Position numbers and translations under genes: made by a program | Part shown: positions 21,071 to 32,059 of the stretch, piece after piece | Layout of the letters: every line of letters starts with the position of its first letter | Position numbering within the stretch: position 1 is the first letter of the stretch | Notes under the pieces: model-generated | Databases searched by the model: none | Seen by the model: only the letters and a program-made list of their open reading frames with translations | What the model was told of the DNA's origin: nothing | DNA from: Ligula intestinalis | Lineage: Eukaryota; Platyhelminthes; Cestoda; Diphyllobothriidea; Diphyllobothriidae | Direction of reading: 5' to 3' | DNA length: 64,000 bases | NCBI GenBank assembly: GCA_036362985.1 | Contig: JAYGXS010000004.1 | Coordinates: forward strand, 22,598,186-22,662,185

Positions 21071-22634
21071 CTTCTTCTTCTTCTACTTCTTCTAGAAAGT
21101 TGAGTTTTTCTAAGAGAAAAATTGAAGAACCTAAAAATATGCATGCATATGGGTTTAATTGTGTCCGAATCGAGCAATTGATTTGGGAGCTTCATTTTCT
21201 TCAGGAAGTAACCTTTATATCTATCGAGTGTTATGAAAAGGCAAAAAACTCACGTCTTGTTTGATTTCTGGAAAATTAATGCGCGAGCTTGGAGGAAGTC
21301 CTTCGGAACAAGTTGATATGAATATTTGAGCTGAAATCCACCAGCTACTGTGGAATAATCGCGTAATATTCACAAAACGCTGCTAACAGGTTGTCAGTAG
21401 TATGCAAATATGCAATTATCTGCCATACTGACTAGTTAAAGGCGTTTAGCTTACCACTTAGATTCCATTTATCTTTTGACTTACTATTAGGCCTGCACGG
21501 GTAACGGACGGAGTTGGGACGACACTGCTGCCCTAATTGGTTCCGCTTGCACGAGTTTTGCGAGCAGTTACAAGAAGTAGATGTGTGCGCAGGTCATCAG
21601 TTTGTTCAGTCCACGTTTGGGACTGTTGGGTCATCGGGGTAGAAAACGAACGAAACCCGTAGATTACTGATTTGTTTTTGGGTTCTCTTTTATCGCCTTG
21701 TCAAGTAAGTCAATGCGGCTGCTCAAACACTGACCCAACCGCGCACAGGAGGCTCTGAAGAGGAGCTCTAGTCAAAACCCGCCTCTAACATATGAAGAAT
21801 GGATCGGGCCGTAGGTCTTCGCGCTCGCGGAGTTGCATCACAAACAAAACTGTGGCTGTCTATTATGAGATATGCCAACCAACTATTAAGGAGACTGTTG
21901 TTGGCGTATGCCAGAGTAGACAGCCCGATTTGCGGTAGGAAATTAATAACTGAGTTGTGCGGATGAGAGACCTGGTTGCACTGAGTGCGACAGGACTGAC
22001 TCAAAAATCCAACCTTTTTGTGTCATCTGCGGAGGTTCCGTTGTGGTTGTTAAAAAACCAATGCTTTGGTTTTGGCAGCCTAAGGTCGTTTTGGTGGCCG
22101 ACTGCATGTACACAACACATACCAAATCCCTGTACGGGGGACTTGTGCGACAGCATGTACACTCACACTCCTAAAATCCGTCGTGTTTCGGGGGTGGGAG
22201 CGGAGCGTGAGAGTTGGCGATGAGGGTGAATGACTGTCATGACTGAGTAAGGCTCCACTTTAAAGATAACCTATGCTAAAGCGGTACATCGGTTATTTTT
22301 ATCTGGGTTCATTTACTGTGTAAGGCACGTGCAATTAGCGTATTTTAGTAGATTATAATCTTAACGCAAAAGTAAGTCAACGACATCCGCAACGCCTTTG
22401 AAACACAATTGAAGTCTTCTGTACCTGGGGGTGGCAACTGGATAGTTACTTTTCGAATAGCTGTCCTGGCCTTATTGTTATTTTCGATTTACTCTAGTCG
22501 AGCTTCTGGCCTTAGCCAGTTCCGACTTGTCCACCATCTTTTGTAAGGGCGCAGTTTTTGGTGTTTATGTTGTCGCGTTTTCTGCTTCCTTTTCACAAAC
22601 CGAACAACTATGCTAAGTGCTTCTTATTTTTTAG

Positions 22635-22862
22635 AGAGTTAATGTGAAGTCAATGTACACAGATCCTACGTCTTCGAGCGTCAACGGTGACATGGAAAAG
22701 AGAGCTGAATCCCTGCTCATGGCCACTCTGATGGACCAACAACTTGAACAGGAAGTTACAGCGCTTACGGACTCGCTGTGGGACACCTATTCAACCGTCG
22801 TTCGAAAGTTGGACGAGGCAATCAAGGTCGGAGATTTTACTGTGGACAAGAATTTTCCATAA
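22635..22862 (+). CDS. HAT1: HAT1 final exon (exon 8)
   Basis: This exon joins exon 7 in phase 0 across an 8,419-bp intron (14216-22634, GTAAGT donor and TTTTTTAG acceptor). It encodes 75 residues and a TAA stop. The stretch LLMATLMDQQLEQEV followed by LTDSLWDTYSTVVRKLDE aligns in position and character with the C-terminal helix of human HAT1, which ends in a Glu-rich 'SMQHEQLEESFQELVEDYRRVIERL' type helix. Without it, the protein would stop shortly after the bromodomain-sized C-terminal helices. Using the acceptor two bases later would give an immediate stop, which fixes the boundary. Low sequence identity makes this exon less certain than the others, but the phase, order and helix pattern agree. 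Confidence 0.85.
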   Translation, partial: RVNVKSMYTDPTSSSVNGDMEKRAESLLMATLMDQQLEQEVTALTDSLWDTYSTVVRKLDEAIKVGDFTVDKNFP

Positions 22863-23489
22863 ACGCATTTTTTCTGCATACCAGAAATTGCTATTGCATT
22901 TTGAAGATATATTTTACAGTATTTTTGTGCAAAGTATCAAATTGGCTCCTTACTCTACTGATCTCGCTTATACTCCTTGGGAGGCTATTTTTTACGATCA
23001 TGTTTTATTTACCCTTGAGCCGGACCCTGGTGCAACTTTGCCGATTTCCTCTGCACCGGAATACTCTAAAAGTAATATTTTGTCCTTTAATACATTTGAG
23101 GCTCGACCGCCCATTATCGATCACATGGATTAGCGTTCAAGGTTTAGCCGCGCTCTTAAATAAGACTCGTGCATGCACACTGTCGGTTAGTTGCCTTTGT
23201 GATGCAGAGGAGGGTATTAATTTGATCATCGATTTTTTCCTTATTCGCTTCACTGGACTTAGTAAACAAGCGTCAGTAGACAAGGCTTCATGAAAGGAGG
23301 TTTCGGGACGCTGGAAGTGCTGAGTAAACATACGGTTAGTACTTAAATTGCAGGCATGCATAGGTTCTACCAGGCCGTATAACACATAAATGACAGAGTG
23401 CGTTTGGAATGCCAGTGCGCATAATTAGACCGTTGTAGCCTTTAAATGGAATTGACAGGCAACATGTGTGTGTGAATGGGAAAGGTGAT
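22863..23489. other. HAT1 3' flank; no gene recognised
   Basis: This region follows the HAT1 stop and should include its 3' UTR. I cannot place a convincing polyadenylation signal. Several long open frames overlap (22744-23293), but none has recognisable motifs. Confidence 0.4.
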
Positions 23490-23690
23490 TTGAGCAGGGC
23501 TTTAGAATTCCGATTGCCAAGATTGGAAGGAGGCATTGAACTCATCAAATCCATACCGATGATCTCGTTAGGGTAACCTGCGTGAATGAGCTAGAGGGTT
23601 GCGCGATGTACGGGTATGGGATCATCGATCTCCGTACATACAGGCAGGTGTTGCAAATTTCTTGATTGGGACACCAAAAGCGTGGCAATT
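23490..23690 (-). mobile_element. Short Gypsy integrase fragment
   Basis: The block with CTCGTTAGGGTAACCTG, followed by GATCTCCGTACATACAGGCAGG, matches 25500-25690 inside the larger Gypsy element (TTTCGTTAGGATACCCTGG and GACCTCCGTGCATACGG). It is therefore a short, diverged fragment of the zinc-binding to core junction of integrase on the minus strand. No frame is intact. Confidence 0.6.
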
Positions 23691-24147
23691 TATGGCTTCT
23701 TTGCGATCATTATTCGATCAGTTACATCCGATTGCCTATCTCATGAAATTTCAATCGAACTTCCGATATCGTGCAGCCTAATCTCAAGATATCTCACTTA
23801 TGTCCAGATGCCGACGTTTCAGTGGGTTTCTTTTTACCTGGATCCAGAAAAAACACTGTAAAAAAAATAATATTTGCGTAGTATGCATTTTTCTCATCGC
23901 TTTCGAAGTCCTTATAAATTCAAAAATAATTTCAGAAAGTGGGCATATAAATATCCTGTCTTGAACTCATTCGGTGGCAAAATACGTCTTTGATACTAAT
24001 TGTTGACGGAAATGTACCTTTCGGTTACAAACCTTCTCAACATCTCCAATAAATCTGACCCCGACCTGTCGATGCATAGGTATTTGGGGTTTCACAACTA
24101 CATGTTCTATATATTTTGTCTAAAAAAATCACCGTTGAGGATGATAT

Positions 24148-24421
24148 TGTAATGCACAAGCGGTCAAGCAGACATTCTCAGTGAGAATTCCTTTATGGAA
24201 CCAATCACTTTAGAGATTGCACAGAAAGAAATAATGAAGCACAAAAGGTGAGGGTAGTGGCAAAAAGTCCGAGCAGAGGAGCACCAGGAAAATCACGGAT
24301 CATGTCTGGGTCAAAACCGGAAGTGATGCGGTTACCCAATCAGGTCTCGTCCTCGGCACCTTCGTCACCGATTGGCTCCTCGGTCTCTACAAGGATAGTC
24401 AGATAAGGGAGGGTGAGTGCA
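24148..24421 (-). repeat. 3' LTR of Gypsy element
   Basis: The sequence is similar along its whole length to 28545-28822: both share AAGCGGTCAAGCAGACA, GTCAAAACCGGAAGTGA, CCGATTGGCTCCT and GATAAGGGAGGGTGAGT. It starts TGTAAT and ends GTGCA, so its terminal inverted repeat has decayed relative to the partner. Confidence 0.88.
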
Positions 24422-24639
24422 GGAAGGGAATCTTAAATAGTAATTTCTATTACACTGCCTCCTGCTATTGGACCGATGTCTCAGAGGTACGACGTTCAGA
24501 AGTTGAGGTGTCGATTGAAATGCCGTAACCACCATCCGGGGGCATATCCACGGTGCGGGATACCGGAAGGAACTAAGAATTAATAAACGAAGAGGATCAG
24601 GGTACTCGCCGAGGGAATCTAAACGGGAGTTTGTGGGTG

Positions 24640-25850
24640 GCGAGGGAGAAACTGTGGGAAGGGAAGGGGGGGTTGATGGTTCAATGGAAGGGTCTGAGGA
24701 CTCGGAAGGGGAAAACACACCTATCCTCCGAAGCATATAGCTTAAGTTTGTTGAAATGGGCAGCAAAGGTGGGACCATTGGAATCATCCGAAGTCCGGAG
24801 AATACAGGGCGCCTCCGAAGGGACTTCTACCACGTCGAAGGGCCCGATCTAATGGGACGCAAATTTGTCGCTTGATTCGCTCGGCAGCCTATCTTGGTAC
24901 CAGAAAACCTTGTCACCAGACTGGTAAGGGGCACCATGCGCCCGACGGTCGTAGTAACCTTTCTGCTGCTGGTGAGCCATGGAGAGGCATGTGTGAGCAA
25001 GCTTGTGGGCATGATGGAGACTATCTCGCAGTTTCCGCACACATTAATTGGGCTGTTCACGTGGTGGGAGTGGAAGAGAACAATTTGAATCCAATGGTAG
25101 GCGAACCTCGGGACCTTACAGCAGGGCAAAGAGGGTATGACCCGTGGACGAGTGGGTAGCAGACCGGTACGCGAGTAGGCACTGCGGTAAGGCAACATCC
25201 CAAGAAGAACCAGGGGAGTTGTTCACAAACTACTACATTAACGCCTTCAGTGTTCGGTTCGTGCACTCCACCTGCCCATTACCCTGAGGGTGCCAAGGAG
25301 TAGATCGAGACTTCTGAATGCGAAGGAGCTCATAGAGTTCTTCCGTCAGCCGAGACTCAAACTAAGCACCCCGATCTGAATGCAGTTGTTCGGGGACGCC
25401 ATCTTGGCAGTTCCACTCGTTAAGGATGGTCCCCGAGACCGTAACAGCGTCGGCCTGAGGGGAAAGGCACTGCTTCGCACCCCTTAGTGAAGAAGTCGAT
25501 AAAGACGATAATGTAGCGATTGCTCAGATGAGAAGAGGTGTTGGATCCATCAAGTCAACGCCAACAATTTCGTTAGGATACCCTGGCTAAATGGCCTAGA
25601 GTGGTACGAGATGTGCGAGGTTAGGGTTTTTGACCTCCGTGCATACGGGGTAGGCGATGTCGGTGTGAGCCTGGCCGGCGTGACCTAGCTCGCCATGGAT
25701 GTGCAAAAGTGTGGAATGAATCGTATCATGACATAAAACCAAGTGGCGGGGGTCAGTGTCAGAATATTGGAGAAAGAGCATGTCATCACAAAGGCGAAGA
25801 CTGTTCCATGCTGACCAACGAGAGTAAGGTTTCCAACTGGAGCCCCTCAT
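24640..25850 (-). pseudogene. Gypsy integrase, multiply frameshifted
   Basis: The minus-strand pieces are, in order: DDMLFLQYSDTDPRHLVL and HIHGELGHAGQAHTD (25850-25596), the N-terminal integrase region with a His-x-x-x-His remnant; a NEIVGVDLMDPTP-like start of the catalytic core (near 25550); a stretch with AYRSA and STGHTPFALLYGREV character spread over two frames (25200-25100); and KLAHTCLSMAHQQQKGYYDRR with KVFWYQDRLPS (25040-24849), the C-terminal DNA-binding part. At least four frame changes occur, so no enzyme can be made. Confidence 0.82.
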
Positions 25851-26456
25851 TTATCCGCTTGACGGTTTCGAGGCCCCATGGCCTAGGCTATCATAAATCG
25901 GGTATATATATGAGTTTTCGGCCTGGGCTGACATCCACTGTGAGTGATCCGAAGTGCCAATCGTAATGGCAGTCACTGGGATGTCTGGCGCAGATAGCGT
26001 TAGTGCACGAAGAGACAAGGCGTCTGCATTTTGGTGCTTCTTGCCGGCGCGATGGACGACCGTGTACAAGTACTCCGAGAACTCTGCCTGCCAACGAGCG
26101 AGTTGGCGAGTTGGGTCCCTGAAGTTCCCTAATCAGCGTAGCGCCTGATGATTAGTGCGTATTATGAACGGTTTTCCGGTCAGATAGTGGTGGAACTTCC
26201 TAACGAACGTCAAGACAACTAGAAGCTCCTTCCGAGTAATGGAATAATTTCGCTCGGGCTTAGAGAGAGACTGACTGATAAAAAGGAGAGGATGCTCGAA
26301 TCCGTCAGCCTGCTGCTGGGAAAGGATCGCCCCAATGGCTACATCCGAAGCGTATGTGTCCAAAATAAAGGGAGGGGCTGAGTCCGAAATGTTAGGGAAC
26401 GCCAGCAGCAGGGGTAAGGTAAGACGACGTTTGAGTTGATCAAAAGAGTAAGTGCA
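25851..26456 (-). pseudogene. Gypsy RNase H
   Basis: The frame 26363-26133 carries DTYASDVAIGAILSQQQ, with the first catalytic Asp, then LLFISQSLSKPERNYSITRKELLV with the catalytic Glu, and FIIRTNHQALR with the Thr-Asp position changed to Thr-Asn. A second frame at 26069-25851 continues with YTVVHRAGKKHQNADALS, the final RNase H motif containing the last Asp. The change in the third acidic position and the frame break between the two parts make it inactive. Confidence 0.88.
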
Positions 26457-27200
26457 TTAATCAGACCAGTTTAAACTAGGTTCTTTGCCCATAAGCCGAT
26501 TTAGAGGCCCTGCTATACGCGCGAATTCTTTGATAAATCTGCGGTAATACGGGGCTAGACCAAGGCAACCATGCAGTTCGGAAACGCACGTAGTCTGTGG
26601 CCAACGTTGGATCTGCTCACTTTTTGCGGGATCGGTCTTAACTCCGTCAGTAGACACAATGTGACCCAAGAAATTAACAGTGCTCCTCATGAAAAAGATT
26701 TTCGCTGTATTCAGTTTAAGACTTACGGCCTGGAGATTGGCAAGATGGGACTACACCATGGACCCGTGGACGATGATATCATCCAGATATACAAGACACG
26801 CGGAGTGGCGCAAATCCCGTAAGATCGACGACATAATTATTGAATAGTCGTAGGCTTGTTCATCAACCCAAAGGGCATGGTCTAAAACTCATATAACCCC
26901 GAGGAAATAGCAAAGGCAGTCTTTCGCCGAACTTCAGGTGCAACTTCCACCTGCCAGTAACCAGACTGTTAATACAAGGTCGAGAAAGAGGCAGCCTCGA
27001 CCAGTGCCTCCAAGGTACTATCAATACGAGGGAGCGGGAGGTAATCTTTCACCGCAACGACGTTGAGCTTGCGGTAGTCGACACAACATCGCAGTGATCC
27101 GTTCTTCATTTTAACCAGAACGATCGGAGAGGCCTAAGGCGAAGAAGACGGACGAATAACGTACTTCCCTAACATGTCTTTAATGGCCTGCTCCAACTGT
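26457..27200 (-). pseudogene. Gypsy reverse transcriptase
   Basis: Starting near the KYVIRPSSSP end of the preceding frame, the minus strand encodes PIVLVKMKNGSLRCCVDYRK, KLNVVAVKDYLPLPRID, a TAFAI-GLYEF and PFGL block, and a VYLDDIIVHG active-site box near 26780 that is frameshifted from its neighbours. It ends with TVNFLGHIVSTDGVKTDPAK and LGLAPYYRRFIKEFARIAGPL at 26690-26457. These are the complete ordered motifs of Gypsy RT and its connection region. Several stops and frame changes are visible. Confidence 0.88.
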
Positions 27201-27949
27201 TTCTGGAAAAGGACCGGTACCCGGCGAGGGGGTTGACGAATTGGCCTGGCCGAATCCGTGTAGATGATGTGCTGCATGATAGTGGTTGTATTTAAGGATT
27301 CACCATCCCATGCCAAGGCAGAGGAGTTGTGACGGATAAGTTCAGGCATGGCAACCACCTGCTCGGAAGAGTAATCAGGGGCGTTGGGAACTAGGCGCGC
27401 CAGATAGAACGGCTGAGGTAGAGTAGAACCTACTGACTCGCACCCGGGCTGCTGCACAGAGGTGTTTTGGAAAAAAAGGGAACCGTGGTCGTCTGAAGCG
27501 TGAACTGATAGGTAGCAAGGTCTATTAAAAACCGATAAGCGTAAAGGAAATCGGCCCCTAGAATGCCCAGCCACTGAATATCCGAACAAAGGTAAAAAGG
27601 ATCATGAAATTCAGAGGAACCAAGGCAGATCGGTACGTCAATTAAAGACGAGACGAAAAGAGTCATGCCATTGACCGCCATGATGCGAGGATGTCGATGG
27701 GAAACTTCGGCTCGGCACGGGGAACTCCTTGGGATTCAGTAAAGAGCAGGCCGCTCTGGTGTTAACAAGAAATGTCACCCGCGTGTCAGCAACCAATGCA
27801 TCAAGAATAGGAGCAGCAAAGTCAGAATTGGATGTAACAGTGGGCACGGGGAAAGACTCACTTGAAATTTTGGCTACCGAAGCCTGAAGTCCCCGGGGTG
27901 GGTGAATGAAATTGAGATAGGTCTGCGTTGCTACTGACCGAGTCGTCAC
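27134..27949 (-). pseudogene. Gypsy protease and linker
   Basis: The frame 27949-27638 has RVTFLVNTRAACSLL, in which the protease active-site Asp-Thr-Gly is replaced by Asn-Thr-Arg. The overlapping frame 27681-27430 continues with AVNGMTLFVSSLIDVPICLG and WLGILGADFLYAYRFLIDLA, the ILGADFL motif of the second half of the protease. The frame 27589-27134 is the linker leading into RT. The loss of the catalytic aspartate alone would abolish activity. Confidence 0.85.
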
Positions 27950-28365
27950 CGAGCGAGTCTCTTTGCCAGGGCTTGCTTCTTGATCAGCTTTCGCCGTAGG
28001 TGGTTGTCCGGAATACCAGCGCGGAAATGCGTGGCAAGAACTGCGTCCGTCATGACAGATGGGCAGTCCGGGAATGCAGTGAAGACTAGAGGGCGAAGAC
28101 AGCGCAAGCAGTCCCGCGCAATCTTCCCAGGAAGCTGCAGGCGAGCCGGCATCTGCCGATAGGCGTCAACAGGGGGTTTGGAGGTCGCAAAGATGTCGCG
28201 AAGATGCCGCGAAGGGACATTAAAAGTGAATCGACGTCCGTGTCGAACTTCACACCAAACGAAGAAGCTTTCGTTAACACCTCCGTGGATAAATGGCGAC
28301 AAATATATCGCGTACGATCTTTTGCAGCCGCGGCGGGCAGATGGACCCTGGCTTGGGAAAGTCAC
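27946..28365 (-). pseudogene. Gypsy Gag remnant
   Basis: This frame lies directly downstream of the 5' LTR in the sense direction. It includes NESFFVWCEVRHGRRFTF, a PPVDAYRQMPARLQLPGKIARD segment in an adjacent frame, and LATHFRAGIPDNHLRRKLIKK, in which 'FRAGIP...R+KL' recalls the C-terminal capsid helices. A second frame at 28280-28086 overlaps and carries related pieces, pointing to a frameshift. The assignment leans on position as much as on sequence. Confidence 0.65.
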
Positions 28366-28544
28366 AGGTCGAAATTGTCTCCCAGTTTAAGGAGAGACAG
28401 TGTGTCCGTGGTGGATTGCCGTGTCCCCAACGTCGGCAGTAAAGGTTGATATAGCTCCGTCAAGCCAATGTGGGCACGCAATTGGTGGTTGATGGTGATC
28501 CTCCATTTTCGCCCGACATCTTACAGAAACGCTGCCATCAGTTT

Positions 28545-28822
28545 TGTAACACGCAAGCGGTCAAGCAGACAATCTCAGTGAGAATACCTTTTTGGAAGCA
28601 GTCACTTTATTGAGATACGGCAGAACAGAAATAAGGAAGCACAAACGGTGCGGGGTAGTGGTGAAATTCCGAGCAGAGGCGCACCGGGTTAACCACAGCT
28701 CACGCCTCGGTCAAAACCGGAAGTGAGGCAGTTGCCTAATCAGGTCTCGCCCTCAATAGCTTCGTAACCGATTGGCTCCTTGGTCTCTACAAGGACAGTC
28801 CGATAAGGGAGGGTGAGTTACA
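28545..28822 (-). repeat. 5' LTR of Gypsy element
   Basis: It begins TGTAAC and ends GTTACA on the plus strand. On the minus (sense) strand the LTR is followed seven bases later by TGGCAGCG, a plausible primer-binding site. A promoter should lie within it, but I cannot place the TATA box. Confidence 0.88.
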
Positions 28823-31164
28823 AATATACTGAAGTAATTTTTTAAATTAAAAACACATTACACAATTTCGTTTGACCCTTCATGAGATGGACAATATATA
28901 TTATAGACCCCAATCTCAGGCTACATGCCCAATTTTTGAACACAGGCCAGTCAATCGTTAAGATACGCTTTATCCTGGGACTTAGGATTTCCCCCGTCGA
29001 CTGAGGTTGGACAGCCGGTATTTGCAAAGCATTCCTGTTTGTCAAGGTCCAGGTGGTAGACAAATCATATTCCATCGCTTCGGCAGATGGATCGCCGCAT
29101 ATGAGGACAGTGGGACAAACTGAATTATCTGTGAGGTGACTAAGGCCAGAACGAAAAAGGACACTGAAAATAAAGTTGACAGGAGCTTTGACTGACTCAG
29201 ACAACACAAATGCATAAGGGTTGTAAACTTTAAGGCAGAATTATTAGACGTCGAAGTTGGGATTGTATACAGTTGGAGCCCTCAAGGCGGAGAGATCCAG
29301 AATGGGATCCTACTCCACATGACACACTGCTTCCAAAAAAGAGAGGGGCAAGGCCGAAAACACTGTCTTCTGTTAGAGGAATTCAAAGTGTACTTGTAAG
29401 CACCTACTGACTCATATAAGTAGCGTAACTTCATTCACACGGATTAGAGCACAATTCGGGTGGCCCATTATGTAAACTGACTAAAGGCATTCCCAGTGTA
29501 AAGTAACTTATGTTTAGATGGACTTCATTCCATAATCGGATTTTCGGAACGTAAAAATGCTTGATTGTTGGTTACAAACCTTGGTTCCGAAAAGCCAACT
29601 TTGAAAGTTTAAAGAAGTTGGCTTTGATGAAACACTTTTCACCAAGCAACTGGAACATCTGCAGTTAAGAGCCACTTTATAGGAGTCGAATAAAAGTTAG
29701 ATGCCTTATTGTAAAAATCTCTAGTCGTGAATGTGTTTTGACCGTGGGGGCTTTCGACCTATGGATAAGTTGGAGGGCTAAAGGTAGGTTGGAAACGAAA
29801 AGTGATCGTGCCACATTCCCAAAGCTTTTGCATTTCAACCCTGCACAAGAAAGATGCCGTTGCAAAGAACCACGACGCATTTCCTACCTACATAACCAGC
29901 TCGACTGTCACAAATGAATATGCCCACTGTAGGCCTCGCAGCCTTGCGGGCATAGACAAATGAATTGCGCGTGTTGTATTTTCTAGCGATGGCACATTTA
30001 CGCAACACCCACCTCACTACCTCCCCCCGCCTATTTACCCGTGCCTGGTAACAATACTGAGTCAGGAAAACAGGAGACAAGGTCAGGGGTAGTGGTTAAC
30101 AAAGGTAGGCAACCCGTCTACGCATGTCACACACTTTCGGCAGGAGCATTATTGGCCAAGTTTTCATCGAAACAAAAGAACGGCGGTTTGGGCCCCAACT
30201 GAGCGGGAGTGCCATAGAGGCCACATTAATAAGGAGCCATGGCAAAACTGATTTGTAGGGCCCCTCTAGATATCTATCTCCCCGCCCCCTCCTAACTGCT
30301 TAACGCCTTTTGTGGTCAAACATTTAATTATTGGCTAGTGAGCGTAAATTAATCTGCAATTGTGGCGGAAGTTATCAAAAATATTAAATTAAATAGGATT
30401 ACGATTGCTGTAATATGCTAAAATAGAATAAAATTAGATTGACATAAACTTCTGTTGCGCAGGTTACGAATGCTGATTGAGGGAAATTTGACCTTATGTA
30501 GGCGGAATTAAACTAAAATAGAAATTCGTCTTCCTATTGGTGGAATTTAACGAAAAAAATTTAGGTCAGGCTTTTGAACATTTAAATGTAGTTTTTTAAT
30601 TATAAGTCGACGGGATTGTTGGGGCCTTTAAAGTAAATCCTGTCGGAACCATTACAGTCTAATTCTCCTTCCTGGGCAGGAAATCAGTTATCCCATCACT
30701 TGCCAGTTTTCCATGCCAAAGCTTTTAACGCACTGGAGAGAAGTGGGTCAGATGGGTATTCATGAGGAATATGTTCGGAGTGCCATGGGGAAGCCATTCG
30801 AGAACCGACTTCGCTCTCTCACTCTCCCTTCCATTCTGGGTATCAGTCCACTGTCAGAGCCAGTCAGTCATATGATGCCGAGATCGCGCACAAGTAGCTG
30901 ACATCTCATAGTCCCACCAAACGTAGTAGGTTTTCACAAAAGGGAGGTTAAATGCTCGTATCTCACGCACGTTATTGTACCACAGAGGCCACTAGACGGA
31001 GTCGAAAAACACACTTCCCACTTACAGTAAATTCGCCAACTCATTAAATTTGATGAATTTCGCAAGATAATTCATGTTGCGAAAAGTTGGCCCACGCGCC
31101 GTCTTACAGCAATAAAGGAATGATTGTTCATGAAATAAAGGCAGACTGCAGTTTACAAATTAAT
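28823..31164. other. No gene recognised
   Basis: A minus-strand frame at 28842-29207 (121 codons) starts three bases past the Gypsy LTR flank; it has no motif I know and no splice context. Other frames at 29677-30080 and 30713-30901 are equally unassigned. A stretch at 30350-30600 is AT-rich. No RNA gene is seen. Confidence 0.45.
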
Positions 31165-31440
31165 ATCTTTTAGTTGACTCAATTGTGAAAAAACTCGTGG
31201 CATTCGGCGGATTCGAACCCGCATAGGAGGGAGGCCTTTTACGCAAGCCAACGCTCTACCTACTTGAGCTCTGAATGTCGCGCTTCACACCGTGAGTTTA
31301 ATCACACTTGGATCGATATTACCCGCCCAACTTTGCTGCTCATGTGGAATCCACCAATACGGGACAGCAAGTTGACTTCCCAAGCAGGATTTCCAAAGCA
31401 ATCATCTAGAATCGACCAGAATGACTACTAGGCTGACTTA
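31165..31440 (-). mobile_element. Short tRNA-like element, minus-strand copy
   Basis: This is the reverse complement of the right-hand copy. On the minus strand it contains a tRNA-like segment at about 31275-31200: GCATTC, a D-arm-like GCTC-AAGTAGGTA-GAGC with an A-box pattern, and GGGTTCGAATCC, a B-box, closing with GAATGCC. The first and last parts can pair as an acceptor stem. The anticodon arm (TTGGC ... AAAGG) does not pair, so this is not a working tRNA. The outer TIR found in the other copy is missing here. Confidence 0.65.
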
Positions 31441-31449
31441 ATTATTAGG

Positions 31450-31747
31450 TTGATTTGGCAGATTTGGTTAATTTAGTTGACCCATCTGGTGGATTCTAGA
31501 TGATTGCTTAGGAAATCCTGCTTGGGCAGTCAACTTGCTGTCCCGTATTGGTGGATTCCATATGAGCAGCAAAGTTGAGCGGGTAATATCGATCCAAATG
31601 TGATTAAACTCACGGTGTGAAGTGCTACATTCGTAGCACTGGCTTGTGTAAAAGGCCTCCCCCCCCCCTATGCGGGTTCGAATCCCGCCGAATGCCGCGA
31701 GTTTTTCACAATAAGGTCAATTAAATTAACCAAATCTGCCAAACCAA
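31450..31747 (+). mobile_element. 298-bp TIR element with internal tRNA-like segment
   Basis: The ends are 33-bp terminal inverted repeats (31450-31482 and 31715-31747, TTTGGCAGATTTGGTTAATT core) with two mismatches. The interior includes a B-box GGGTTCGAATCCCGCC at about 31675-31690 and a shortened A-box region, having lost about 16 bases of the D-arm present in the partner. A poly-C run lies at about 31661-31670. The interior is also the reverse complement of 31195-31410, so the two copies form a hairpin with arms of roughly 230 bp. The class is unclear: TIRs suggest a MITE, and Pol III boxes suggest SINE ancestry. Confidence 0.7.
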
Positions 31748-31759
31748 TTTGAAAATTAA

Positions 31760-32059
31760 TATTTTTTTCCTTAAAAGCGGAAAATGCCTTAAAAAGGGAA
31801 AGATGCGATTACGAAGTTAACGTCTGTTTTAATTGTAGAAAAAGTCTGTTCATGCCATAAACAGGGCAAATATGCAACGCAGGTAGAATTACATTTGAAT
31901 ATAGTACTTTTGTGAGATTTTGAGAGACGTATTGATCCATATTACTTGACACTTCTGCTTATACATTGATTGAGGTACTGTAGACTAAGGCAATCAAATT
32001 TTCGCTTGATTGCGTCCATCAGGATGTACCAAGAATAACATATTTCATAAGCTCACACG
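31760..32059. other. No gene recognised
   Basis: This is AT-rich sequence between the hairpin of short elements and the 3' part of the minus-strand RTE copy. No motif or repeat was identified. Confidence 0.4.

Larger units (their letters stand above)
14216..22634 (+). other. HAT1: HAT1 intron 7, 8.4 kb, filled with retroelements
   Basis: The intron carries an RTE-like element in the sense orientation (about 14400-17937) and a divergent pair of PLE-like ends (20701-21070). Between them, 17940-20660 shows no gene; it holds a short repeat at 18095-18140 shared with 7150-7205 and an ATG microsatellite at about 19530-19546. From 21100 to 22634 I see no gene. Earlier HAT1 introns are tiny, so growth by insertion explains this one. 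Confidence 0.8.
24148..28822 (-). mobile_element. Ty3/Gypsy LTR retrotransposon with both LTRs, decayed
   Basis: Two related 274-278-bp sequences flank Gag, protease, RT, RNase H and integrase coding remnants in the canonical Gypsy order on the minus strand. The right LTR begins TGTAAC and ends GTTACA, a perfect 6-base terminal inverted repeat. Flanking bases GATAT (24143-24147) and AATAT (28823-28827) could be a 5-bp target duplication with one change. The LTRs differ at many sites and every frame has lesions, so the insertion is old. Confidence 0.9.

Noticed and set aside
22744..23293. Additional HAT1 exon or overlapping gene
   Set aside because: Long overlapping frames are present, but they are shadows of exon 8 and its flank with no conserved content.
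28842..29207. Novel 121-codon minus-strand gene
   Set aside because: It has no recognisable motif, no splice context and no supporting neighbours; it is long enough to arise by chance in 64 kb.
31195..31280. Functional tRNA gene on the minus strand
   Set aside because: A- and B-boxes and an acceptor-like stem exist, but the anticodon arm does not pair, and the segment is part of a repeated TIR element.
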